This document shows positions 15,612 to 22,964 of a stretch of DNA of 41,260 nt, piece by piece; within the stretch, counting starts at the first letter, position 1; every line of letters starts with the position of its first letter. Source of the stretch: an uncultured Eubacterium sp. (GTDB lineage Bacteria; Bacillota; Clostridia; Lachnospirales; Lachnospiraceae). Where the stretch lies: assembly GCA_910584875.1 (NCBI GenBank), contig CAJUDA010000002.1, forward strand, positions 175,807 through 217,066, read 5' to 3'. The translations under genes were made by a program, and so were the position numbers. The notes under the pieces are model-generated. The model was not told the DNA's origin, did not search any database, and saw only the letters and a list, made by a program, of their open reading frames with translations.

Positions 15612-17510
15612 TTACACCCAATAAATGTTAACCATATTTAATGTATATATAAATAATATAGTACCTACTGCTAATTCAATTTTATGAAATAAATCTATAT
15701 TTTGGTTTCCCCTGATAGTATCTTTTGCCATTCCTAAAAAGAAAAAAGGGAGGATCGGCAGCATATATCTCCCCTGGACTCCCCACAAACTGGCAGAAGA
15801 CAATTTAAAACTTTCGACAGCAAAAATCACTATAATTCCTGCCCACATAAATAAGCTGCCCAGGATACAAACTACCCTGTATTTTGATTCATCAAAAATA
15901 CTATCTGTACAATATTTCATCGTCAATATAATACAGACTAAAAAACACACCATGATAACCTCACAATCAAGAAGTATAAATGCCTTCTTAAAGTATGACC
16001 AGCTATCATTGACATATGATCGAAATAACATATTGATTTGATAGACCGGATGACAAACAAATTCCTGTACATAACCGATGATCCCCTCTGAGTTTCCGAG
16101 GGCATCCAAATGGAAAGAATTTATTTTACTGAATATTGTATATGACAAACAGCTTATGACAAAACTTCCAAAAGCCAATACCCTGCTAAATTGAACCTGC
16201 CTGTTTTTTTTACATAACAGAAAGATAAGCGAACTACATACATATGGTAATTTTATCTGTGCAATTAATATTTCCACGATAACTACTGTAATAAAATATT
16301 TATTTTCTATTTTTTCCTCTTCATATATCCTTATAAAAACTGCAAGTACCAATATGATCAGGGCAAATAATATACCATCTGTCGAACAACTGCTCCTCAA
16401 GTGAACCAGTGACGGAATAAACCATAAGACAAAAATCCCTTCTTTAAATTTAGGTGTTATATACAATGCAAACAGTCCGATCATTGTCGCAAATAATAAA
16501 TTTACAAATTTACATAAATAGTATAACACCCCGGTAATAGAGCCAAATAATTTAGCTATGTAAATACCTGTTATCTGGGGAATATAAGCAAGGGGACTTA
16601 TCGTTGCGGTCCCATGGATAGGTATTTCTACATTTGACTTCCCAGTTTTCCTTGAACAAATATCCTTCCATTTCTGATATACAATTTTATTATTTGTCTC
16701 CCTATCATACTTCTCTGCATTTTCTTCACTTAACATTTTTAATTGAAACAGTTCAGAGGGGATCTTGCATGTCGGCATCGTCATGTTATCAAACTCTTCC
16801 TTTGTCTGGATAGATCTGCAAATAACATTTCCTTCTGTAATATCATACGCCCTGGCAAAATGCCGCAGCTCATCCGGAGCCGTACAAGGTGGAACAGTAA
16901 ATAGAAATATCGTTCCAATAACCATAGACAAAATTGCAAATTTCTTATAAATGTCCTTTTCCCAAATTAACCAAATTAGTATAACCAGAAAAACTACTAA
17001 TATCGATATAATGAAGATCTGAAATAAAAATTTATCCTCAAATGTATATACCATATCAGCCTGCAGCGATTGATCACTGTTTAAATATACTGTAAAATTT
17101 TCTACAGACATTACATGTAAACTTAAAAAATATAAGACATTTTTTTTTAGGTTTACATCATGAACATCTAAATCTATTGTTCCACTTTTCCTTTTCAATT
17201 CATAATTTCCGTATTTTAAGACTTTCCCGTTCTCATCAGAAATCGCAAATGCTATCTGTCCACCTGAATGATCTTCTACTACATTTATTTTATAATATTC
17301 CAACCCCTCAGCCATAGGTTTTATTTCATACTTTTCCACACAGCCCGGTTTTAATTCTTTTGTCTGACTATGAATCATTTTCTCACTATAATGATAATAA
17401 TCCTTAGAATTCAGCTGCAGAAAAGATTCCATCAAATAAAACTGGATTAAAATTATACAAGATAATAAAAAACCATATTTTTTTAAGAATACAAATATTT
17501 TTTGCTTCAT
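15612..17510 (-). CDS. DUF2142 family multi-span membrane protein
   Basis: A 632-residue polytopic membrane protein. It starts with a membrane span, then an extracytoplasmic beta-rich stretch (about 35-165), then some ten further spans. The DUF2142 signature PPCTAPDELRHFARAYDITEG follows the second span, on the outer face, where GT-C glycosyltransferases carry their acidic catalytic residues. This supports a GT-C-like enzyme using undecaprenyl-phosphate sugar, though the family is not well characterised. I start at ATG 17510 after AGAGGA; the upstream TTG at 17534 is less likely. It is last in the leftward operon with a DPM-like GT2, DUF2304 and SMR-like protein, a set typical of periplasmic-side glycan decoration. 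Confidence 0.8.
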   Translation of the reverse strand: MKQKIFVFLKKYGFLLSCIILIQFYLMESFLQLNSKDYYHYSEKMIHSQTKELKPGCVEKYEIKPMAEGLEYYKINVVEDHSGGQIAFAISDENGKVLKYGNYELKRKSGTIDLDVHDVNLKKNVLYFLSLHVMSVENFTVYLNSDQSLQADMVYTFEDKFLFQIFIISILVVFLVILIWLIWEKDIYKKFAILSMVIGTIFLFTVPPCTAPDELRHFARAYDITEGNVICRSIQTKEEFDNMTMPTCKIPSELFQLKMLSEENAEKYDRETNNKIVYQKWKDICSRKTGKSNVEIPIHGTATISPLAYIPQITGIYIAKLFGSITGVLYYLCKFVNLLFATMIGLFALYITPKFKEGIFVLWFIPSLVHLRSSCSTDGILFALIILVLAVFIRIYEEEKIENKYFITVVIVEILIAQIKLPYVCSSLIFLLCKKNRQVQFSRVLAFGSFVISCLSYTIFSKINSFHLDALGNSEGIIGYVQEFVCHPVYQINMLFRSYVNDSWSYFKKAFILLDCEVIMVCFLVCIILTMKYCTDSIFDESKYRVVCILGSLFMWAGIIVIFAVESFKLSSASLWGVQGRYMLPILPFFFLGMAKDTIRGNQNIDLFHKIELAVGTILFIYTLNMVNIYWV

Positions 17511-17534
17511 ATTAATCGATCCTCTTTTTCCCAA

Positions 17535-17705
17535 CTATACCTTTTTGATGTTCATTATAAAGACTCCAGTTACGACAACAGCCATTCCTACTATTTGTAC
17601 AATTGAAAACTCCAATGCATGAGAAGTTCCCAGTTTAAGCATAACTAAACCAAACGACGACAAGAGAACATAGATTAAAATTTGTATAAGAGTTTTTATA
17701 GTCAT
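17535..17705 (-). CDS. Half-length SMR/EamA-like small membrane protein
   Basis: A 56-residue protein with two hydrophobic helices (about 4-24 and 34-51). It includes LSSFGLVMLKLG, which resembles the first helix of small-multidrug-resistance or ArnE-like lipid-linked sugar flippase subunits. Those proteins normally have about 110 residues and four helices, so this is half-length. Its ATG overlaps the DUF2304 stop as ATGA, so it is translationally coupled and probably real. In such loci these proteins are thought to flip undecaprenyl-phosphate sugars. It may work as a homo-oligomer or be a truncated relic. Confidence 0.6.
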   Translation of the reverse strand: MTIKTLIQILIYVLLSSFGLVMLKLGTSHALEFSIVQIVGMAVVVTGVFIMNIKKV

Positions 17706-18082
17706 TTTACGATATTTTTCCTTTCCGTTCCGAGGATATCCTCTAGTTCACGTATCCTTTTTTCCATCAAAGATATTTTTTGAACAAGTGTCTTGATCCT
17801 GATATTAATCTCTGACACGATAACGGTTAGAGACATTAAAATTAATATAACAAACAAAATAGATATGGCAAACAAACCATTCGTCGGAACTTCTATTCCA
17901 ATAAATGATGTTACAAACACTAAAAGGTCAGGGAAAGCTACAGCAATCCAGAAAAGTACCCCTGAAAAAATCCATAATAGACTGTACTTTAATGCTAATC
18001 GTCCATTTTTTAACAGTATTACAAGAACGACAAAATATAGCAGCGCAAAAAAGATGGTAACTAATCTTAGCGATGTACTCAT
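17702..18082 (-). CDS. DUF2304 family small membrane protein
   Basis: A 126-residue protein with three hydrophobic helices (about 5-25, 32-52 and 65-90) and a charged coiled-coil-like tail (KISLMEKRIRELEDIL). This is the DUF2304 pattern, nearly always found beside a DPM-like GT2 and a GT-C or flippase in surface-glycan loci. I start at ATG 18082, with AGGAG upstream; a TTG start at 18106 would overlap the GT2 gene. It overlaps the small SMR-like gene by four bases. The function is unproven, likely a partner of the GT2 or of the lipid-sugar flippase. Confidence 0.8.
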   Translation of the reverse strand: MSTSLRLVTIFFALLYFVVLVILLKNGRLALKYSLLWIFSGVLFWIAVAFPDLLVFVTSFIGIEVPTNGLFAISILFVILILMSLTVIVSEINIRIKTLVQKISLMEKRIRELEDILGTERKNIVK

Positions 18083-18095
18083 AACACATTTTCTC

Positions 18096-18785
18096 CTATC
18101 CTGCAATTTTTTGAATTAAAATTGCTAATGCCACTTTTATCATATAATAAGCGGATTTAGTTATTGAAATTGAACTTTTCCCTGTTTTTCTTTCTTTCAT
18201 TACAACAGGGACTTCTACAAGTTTTCCTTTTGCTTTTGCTACCGTAACGATTGCCTCCGGTTCCGGATAATCCTGTGCATAATCTTTTGAAAATATTTCA
18301 ATAAATTTCCTATCTACGGCTCTAAACCCGCTTGTTACATCCCGTACTCTGATTCCAGTGCATATTCTTACCAATCCACTTAAAAAGTTTATGCCTATCC
18401 TGCGCATAGCTGATGACTGAAACCCTTTTTTATCAATAAATCTGGAACCAATAACTACATTGGCTGTACCATTTTCTATAGGGATAATTATTTTACTAAG
18501 TTCTTCCGCACAATGCTGTCCATCTCCATCCATCTGTACAGCAATATCAAAATCATTTTCATATGCATACAGGTAACCTGCCTGAACTCCACCACCAATC
18601 CCAAGATTTACAGGCAGATCAAGAAAATTTACACCTTTTTGTTTCAACACTTCTTTTGTATTGTCTGTTGAAGAATCATTTATGACTAATTTATCTGCTG
18701 TTGGGTAAAAAATATCTATATTGTCAATAACATCTATAATACTGCCCGCTTCATTATAAGCCGGAATTATGATTAATACTTTCAT
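18096..18785 (-). CDS. GT2 glycosyltransferase, dolichyl/undecaprenyl-phosphate sugar synthase type
   Basis: A 229-residue family 2 transferase of the DPM1 kind, making a polyprenyl-phosphate sugar from a nucleotide sugar on the cytoplasmic face. Seen: IIIPAYNEAGSI at the N-terminus, VINDSSTDNT, the metal-binding QMDGDGQH with its DxD, GSRFI, and SGFRAVDR. It lacks the C-terminal membrane pair of GtrB and instead has a short hydrophobic tail. Its ATG lies only 19 bases from the left inverted repeat, with GAGGT as ribosome site. So the promoter for this whole leftward operon must lie inside the invertible segment, and in the present orientation I see no good leftward promoter there. Confidence 0.9.
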   Translation of the reverse strand: MKVLIIIPAYNEAGSIIDVIDNIDIFYPTADKLVINDSSTDNTKEVLKQKGVNFLDLPVNLGIGGGVQAGYLYAYENDFDIAVQMDGDGQHCAEELSKIIIPIENGTANVVIGSRFIDKKGFQSSAMRRIGINFLSGLVRICTGIRVRDVTSGFRAVDRKFIEIFSKDYAQDYPEPEAIVTVAKAKGKLVEVPVVMKERKTGKSSISITKSAYYMIKVALAILIQKIAG

Positions 18786-18804
18786 TTGTGTACCTCAATA
18801 ATTA

Positions 18805-18828
18805 TTCTTGAAACTGTTCATTTTAAGA
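18805..18828. repeat. Left inverted repeat of the invertible segment (24 bp)
   Basis: Exact reverse complement of 19879-19902; the core is GAAACTGTTCATTTT. It also supplies the TTGAAA used as -35 by the recombinase promoter. Similarity ends sharply at both outer edges, as expected for a recombination site. Confidence 0.9.
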
Positions 18829-18837
18829 TACTATAAT
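18808..18837 (+). promoter_or_regulatory. Promoter of the inversion recombinase, -35 inside the repeat
   Basis: TTGAAA (18808-18813) in the left inverted repeat and TATAAT (18832-18837) in the segment, 18-base spacing. Because the repeat regenerates on inversion, this promoter should survive in both orientations. The recombinase bound to its site would block it, so self-repression is plausible. Confidence 0.6.
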
Positions 18838-18865
18838 AATAAAAAACTTTATTGGGAGGCTGAAA

Positions 18866-19813
18866 ATGAAAACATTCCAGACAGCAGCAATGTGCTATTT
18901 AGAACATCAAAAATTAGTAATTAAAAAATCTAGTTACGAAACGTATTACCAATGGATTTGCAATCATTTAATTCCAGATTTTGGGAGAATGGAGTGTGCG
19001 ATGATTAAAAAAAGTGATATACAAAAATTTATCTATGATAAAGCAGATCATGGAAGATTAGATAGCAAAGGCGGACTTTCTATTAAGACAATTAAAGGGA
19101 TGGTAACTGTACTTCATTCAATCCTGGAGTTTGCAGCAGATTATTATTCTATAAATCCAGATAACACCTGTTTTTCAAAACTTTCTTATCCCAAAACTTC
19201 ACAGATGAAATTTCCATATACTTTTTCTGTAGAAGAACAGATTGTCATACAAGATTATATTGCCGGTCATTTATCATATCAGAGTTTAGGTATACTTTTT
19301 GCCTTACAGACCGGTGTGCGTATTGGCGAATTGTGTGCTCTTCAATATGGAGATATAGATCCTGAAAAAAGAATTGTTCACATTACAAAAACTCTGCAGA
19401 GGATTCCTCATTATGGAAAAGATATGCACACTAGCGGGATTATCATATCATCACCAAAATCAGATTCATCAATTCGGGTTATCCCGTTAGCACCTAAACT
19501 TTTTCAGATCATTACTAAGTTAAACTATCCGTCAAATAAATGTTACATTATTACCGGAACAGAACATTATACCGAACCCAGGGGATACTATCACTACTAC
19601 CAAAAATTGTTACGTGAAATGGGTATAACCTATACTAATTTTCATACAACCCGGCATACTTTTGCTACCCGTTGTATTGAATCTGGTGCAGATTGCAAAA
19701 CGGTAAGTGAAATACTTGGTCATGCCTCAGTAAAGACTACCCTGGATTTATATATGCACCCCAGACTTGAACAGAAACGCTTATGTATAGAAAAAATGAA
19801 TACTTTATTATAA
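18866..19813 (+). CDS. Tyrosine recombinase (DNA invertase) of the glycan switch
   Basis: A 315-residue integrase-family recombinase: an N-terminal SAM-like binding domain (about 5-95) and a catalytic domain with Arg152 (GVRIGEL), Lys198 (SSPKSDSS), His260 and Arg263 (HTTRH), His286 (LGHAS) and Tyr296 (DLYMHP), so it should be active. GGGAGG 6 bases before the ATG. It lies inside a segment bounded by 24-bp inverted repeats, so it most likely inverts its own gene with the outward promoter. It is unlike the XerC-type enzyme at 6602 in sequence, closer to Tn916/phage-type integrases but without their larger arm-binding domain. Reading through from this gene also feeds the operon that is on. Confidence 0.9.
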   Translation: MKTFQTAAMCYLEHQKLVIKKSSYETYYQWICNHLIPDFGRMECAMIKKSDIQKFIYDKADHGRLDSKGGLSIKTIKGMVTVLHSILEFAADYYSINPDNTCFSKLSYPKTSQMKFPYTFSVEEQIVIQDYIAGHLSYQSLGILFALQTGVRIGELCALQYGDIDPEKRIVHITKTLQRIPHYGKDMHTSGIIISSPKSDSSIRVIPLAPKLFQIITKLNYPSNKCYIITGTEHYTEPRGYYHYYQKLLREMGITYTNFHTTRHTFATRCIESGADCKTVSEILGHASVKTTLDLYMHPRLEQKRLCIEKMNTLL

Positions 19814-19846
19814 TGTCTTATCGACTCTTAGATTAGGATTTTGATG

Positions 19847-19875
19847 TTTACATATATTATGTTTTATAGTATAAT
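19847..19875 (+). promoter_or_regulatory. Outward promoter of the invertible segment
   Basis: TTTACA (19847-19852) and TATAAT (19870-19875), exactly 17 bases apart, 3 bases inside the right inverted repeat. Transcription would start within the repeat and run into the operon at 19953. This is the only strong outward promoter I find in the segment. Confidence 0.75.
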
Positions 19876-19878
19876 TAT

Positions 19879-19902
19879 TCTTAAAATGAACAGTTTCAAG
19901 AA
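19879..19902. repeat. Right inverted repeat of the invertible segment (24 bp)
   Basis: Exact reverse complement of 18805-18828, with core AAAATGAACAGTTTC. It lies between the outward promoter and the FAD-enzyme gene, so the start of the operon mRNA should contain part of it. Confidence 0.9.
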
Positions 19903-19952
19903 AAAAATTAGGATATTATAAATGCTCAGGTAAGAGTTCAGGGGTTGATTTT

Positions 19953-21080
19953 ATGGAGCAGTTTGACAAAATAATTATAGGTGCCGGCTTGTATGGTTTA
20001 TACTCTGCTCTTTTTTGTGGTAAAAAAAATGAAAAAGTTCTTGTGTTAGAATGCGATCCTACACCATTCCGACGTGCTACCTATATTAATCAGGCGAGGG
20101 TACACCAGGGATATCATTATCCGAGATCCATTTCCACTGCGATGAAATCAGCAGGTTATTTTGAAAGATTCAATCAGGATTATGATTTTTGCATAAATAG
20201 AAAATTTGATAAAGTTTACGCTACTTCAAGACAATACTCATGGTCTGACGGAGAACAATTTAAACACTTTTGTAAAGCAGCAAATATTCCATGTGAAGAG
20301 TTAAATCCAGAAAGATTTTTTAAAAAAAACATGTGTGACGGAGCCTTTCTCACCAGAGAATACACCTATGATGCAATGATTCTAAAAAACTATTTTCTGG
20401 AAAGATTAAAGCCATTAAGCAATGTAAAGATTAACTATGGAATAACGATAAGAAATATTGAAAAACTGAAAGATGTATATGTAATCCATACAGATGGAGG
20501 AAAAAAATACAGAACAAATTTTCTTTTGAATGCTGCCTATGCAGGAACAAACCAGATTCTTGATATGGTTGGATACGAGAAATTTGAAATAAAGTATGAA
20601 CTTTGTGAAATAATCCTTTGTAATGTTAATGCTACATTGAAGCAATATGGGTTTACCATTATGGATGGTCCTTTCTTTTCCATTATGCCCTTCGGAAAGA
20701 CAGATTTACATTCGCTGACTTCAGTGACTTTCACGCCTCATACGACCAGTTATGATGGTTTACCGACATTTATGTGTCAGGAAAATAGTGATGGTTACTG
20801 TTCGTCCATCCGGTTAGGAAATTGTAATGATTGTGTAGCAAAGCCTGAAACAGCATTTCCGTATATGGCTAACCTGGCAAGAAAATATTTAAAAGATGAG
20901 TACAAATTTTCTTACAAAAATTCATTGTTTTCAATGAAACCAATATTGATAAGCTCGGAAATAGATGACTCTAGGCCTACAGTTGTCAGGACATATTCAA
21001 GGAATCCAACATTCATTAGTGTACTTTCTGGAAAAATAAATACAGTTTATGATTTGGATGAGGTGCTAAACGATGGATAA
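19953..21080 (+). CDS. FAD-dependent oxidoreductase (DAO-like)
   Basis: A 375-residue flavoenzyme with an N-terminal dinucleotide-binding motif IIIGAGLYGLYSA (Gly10, Gly12, Gly15) and a family-typical NQARVHQGYHYPRS stretch, matching the D-amino-acid-oxidase/glycine-oxidase-like superfamily found in surface-glycan loci. The substrate is unknown; a sugar or sugar-linked amine is possible. ATG with AGGGG upstream. It is the first gene of the rightward operon, starting 50 bases beyond the right inverted repeat, and it overlaps the next gene by 8 bases. Expression depends on the invertible promoter. Confidence 0.75.
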   Translation: MEQFDKIIIGAGLYGLYSALFCGKKNEKVLVLECDPTPFRRATYINQARVHQGYHYPRSISTAMKSAGYFERFNQDYDFCINRKFDKVYATSRQYSWSDGEQFKHFCKAANIPCEELNPERFFKKNMCDGAFLTREYTYDAMILKNYFLERLKPLSNVKINYGITIRNIEKLKDVYVIHTDGGKKYRTNFLLNAAYAGTNQILDMVGYEKFEIKYELCEIILCNVNATLKQYGFTIMDGPFFSIMPFGKTDLHSLTSVTFTPHTTSYDGLPTFMCQENSDGYCSSIRLGNCNDCVAKPETAFPYMANLARKYLKDEYKFSYKNSLFSMKPILISSEIDDSRPTVVRTYSRNPTFISVLSGKINTVYDLDEVLNDG

Positions 21081-22011
21081 TAAAGAAAAAAATTTTGCAT
21101 CAGCGGTAATTTATGTGCATAATGCTGAAAATAGAATAGAGAATTTCTTAAATACTATAATATCAGTTATGGAAGATAATTTTGAACATTCAGAAATCAT
21201 TTGCATCAATGACAGTTCAGATGATAACAGTCTTTCAAAAATTAAAGAGGCAAGCAATAGGGCAGAAAGAACAAGTGTGTCAGTAGTAAATATGGGGTAT
21301 TTTCATGGTCTGGAAATTGCCATGAATGCAGGAATAGATCTGACGATCGGAGATTTTGTATTTGAATTCGATAATACTATTCTCGATTATAATAAATCAG
21401 AAATAATGAAAGTATATCATAAATCACTGCAAGGTTATGACATTGTAAATGCTTCACCAGACAGAAAAAATAAATTTACTTCTAATTTATTTTATAAAGT
21501 ATTAAATAAATTTACGGATTTATCTTATTTAATGCAAACAGAGAGTTTTAGAATACTTAGCAGGAGAGCAATCAACCGGATTTCTTCAATGAATAAGACC
21601 ACGCCATATAGAAAGGTCATTTATGCGAGATCAGGATTAAAAGCAGATACAATTAATTATAAAGCGATTGATGATCTAAAAATACAGACTGATAAAAAAG
21701 AGAAGCACTACCGGTTTGGTTTAGCCGTTGATTCTCTAATTTTATTTACGAATGTTGGATACACTTTTTCAATTACTATGACAATTCTCATGATGCTCAT
21801 ATCTACATTTATGGTCGTGTATTCAATAATGATTTATATTACCGCACACCCTGTCGCCGGCTGGACAACTACTATATTATTCTTATCTATAGCAATGTTT
21901 GGATTGTTTGGAATTTTAACAATTATTATAAAATATTTGCAATTAATTGTAAACTTTATATTTAAAAGAAAACATTATAGTTTTGAGAGCATAGAGAAAC
22001 TAACGAAATAA
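21073..22011 (+). CDS. GT2 glycosyltransferase with C-terminal membrane pair
   Basis: A 312-residue protein: a family 2 domain (about 5-215; AVIYVHNAENRIENFL, ICINDSSDDNS, and FEFDNTILDY in the place of the metal-binding DxD) followed by two membrane helices (about 230-290). This is the layout of GtrB/PglC-neighbour type polyprenyl-phosphate sugar synthases. The acidic DxD is reduced (EFDNT), so activity or metal use may differ. GAGGTG 7 bases before the ATG, overlapping the FAD gene. It probably makes a lipid-linked sugar used by the large membrane protein two genes on. Confidence 0.8.
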   Translation: MDNKEKNFASAVIYVHNAENRIENFLNTIISVMEDNFEHSEIICINDSSDDNSLSKIKEASNRAERTSVSVVNMGYFHGLEIAMNAGIDLTIGDFVFEFDNTILDYNKSEIMKVYHKSLQGYDIVNASPDRKNKFTSNLFYKVLNKFTDLSYLMQTESFRILSRRAINRISSMNKTTPYRKVIYARSGLKADTINYKAIDDLKIQTDKKEKHYRFGLAVDSLILFTNVGYTFSITMTILMMLISTFMVVYSIMIYITAHPVAGWTTTILFLSIAMFGLFGILTIIIKYLQLIVNFIFKRKHYSFESIEKLTK

Positions 22012-22034
22012 GAACCCGGGAGGATATGTGTATA

Positions 22035-22964
22035 ATGATAGCACTTGTTGGATACACAGGTTTTGTAGGAAGCAATATTTATGCAGCTGCAGATGGGGAA
22101 ATTGAAGCGTTATACAATTCCAAAAACATAGAAGAAGCTTATGGGACAAATCCAGAACTTCTAATATATTCTGGTCTTCGTGCAGAAAAATTTTTGGCAA
22201 ATAATGCACCTCAAAAAGATAAGGAAGCGATTATTCAGGCAGAAAATAACATAAAAAAAATTAATCCTCAAAAGCTGGTTCTGATTTCAACGATAGATGT
22301 ATTTAAGCGTCCTGTTGAAGTAAATGAAAACTCTAAAATAGATACCAGAAATCTCCATGCTTATGGTTATAACAGATATCAGTTTGAATTTTGGGTGAGG
22401 GAAAACTATCCTGACGCTTTGATCATTCGTTTACCAGGATTGTTTGGCAGCAATATTAGAAAAAACTTCATCTATGACTATATCAATATAATTCCTTTTA
22501 TGTTAAATAAGCATAAAATGGAAGAATTGTCCGCGATCGATCCAGAATTAAAAGAATTTTATAAAATTCAGGATAATGGATTCTATAAATCTAATATTTT
22601 GTCAGCAGATGAAAAGATAGTACTAAAAAACAAATTCAAAAAAATCGGATTTACCGCTCTTAATTTTACTGACAGCAGAAGTAAATATCAGTTTTATAAT
22701 TTAGCCAGATTATGGGAAGATATACAAATTGCAGTCAGAAATAATCTCAAACTATGGCATCCGGCAACAGAGCCAGTTTCTGCCGGAGAATTGTATGAGT
22801 TTCTTACCGGTCAGCAATTTGAGAATGTGCTTGACGGAGTTCCTGCCAACTATGATTATAGAACTGTTTATGAAGAGATATTTAATGGTAAAAACGGGTA
22901 TATATGCACGAAAGATGTGATACTAGAAGAAATCAGGAAATTTGTAGATCAGGAGCAACTATAA
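22035..22964 (+). CDS. NAD(P)-binding SDR-like sugar epimerase/reductase
   Basis: A 309-residue Rossmann-fold protein beginning MIALVGYTGFVGSN, the extended-SDR cofactor motif. It has VLISTIDVFKRP near residues 80-90 (the conserved Ser/Thr strand) and HAYGYNRYQFE where a YxxxK active site is expected; here the pattern is YxxxR, so catalysis may be altered. I start at ATG 22035, 11 bases after GGGAGG; the ATG at 22026 is too close to that site. The stop overlaps the next start as TAATG. It likely makes or modifies a nucleotide sugar; the exact reaction is not readable. Confidence 0.7.
   Translation: MIALVGYTGFVGSNIYAAADGEIEALYNSKNIEEAYGTNPELLIYSGLRAEKFLANNAPQKDKEAIIQAENNIKKINPQKLVLISTIDVFKRPVEVNENSKIDTRNLHAYGYNRYQFEFWVRENYPDALIIRLPGLFGSNIRKNFIYDYINIIPFMLNKHKMEELSAIDPELKEFYKIQDNGFYKSNILSADEKIVLKNKFKKIGFTALNFTDSRSKYQFYNLARLWEDIQIAVRNNLKLWHPATEPVSAGELYEFLTGQQFENVLDGVPANYDYRTVYEEIFNGKNGYICTKDVILEEIRKFVDQEQL

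Larger units (their letters stand above)
18805..19902. other. Invertible promoter segment with its own recombinase gene
   Basis: A 1098-bp segment bounded by perfect 24-bp inverted repeats, holding one tyrosine recombinase gene and one strong outward promoter (19847-19875). It separates two divergent glycan operons whose start codons lie only 19 and 50 bases outside the repeats. In the sequenced orientation the promoter drives the rightward operon from 19953; inverted, it would drive the leftward operon from 18785. Inversion itself is inferred from this architecture, not observed. Confidence 0.85.

Noticed and set aside
18786..18865. Leftward promoter at the left end of the invertible segment in the present orientation
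   Set aside because: A TATAGT-like -10 can be read on the minus strand, but no acceptable -35 lies at 16-18 bases.
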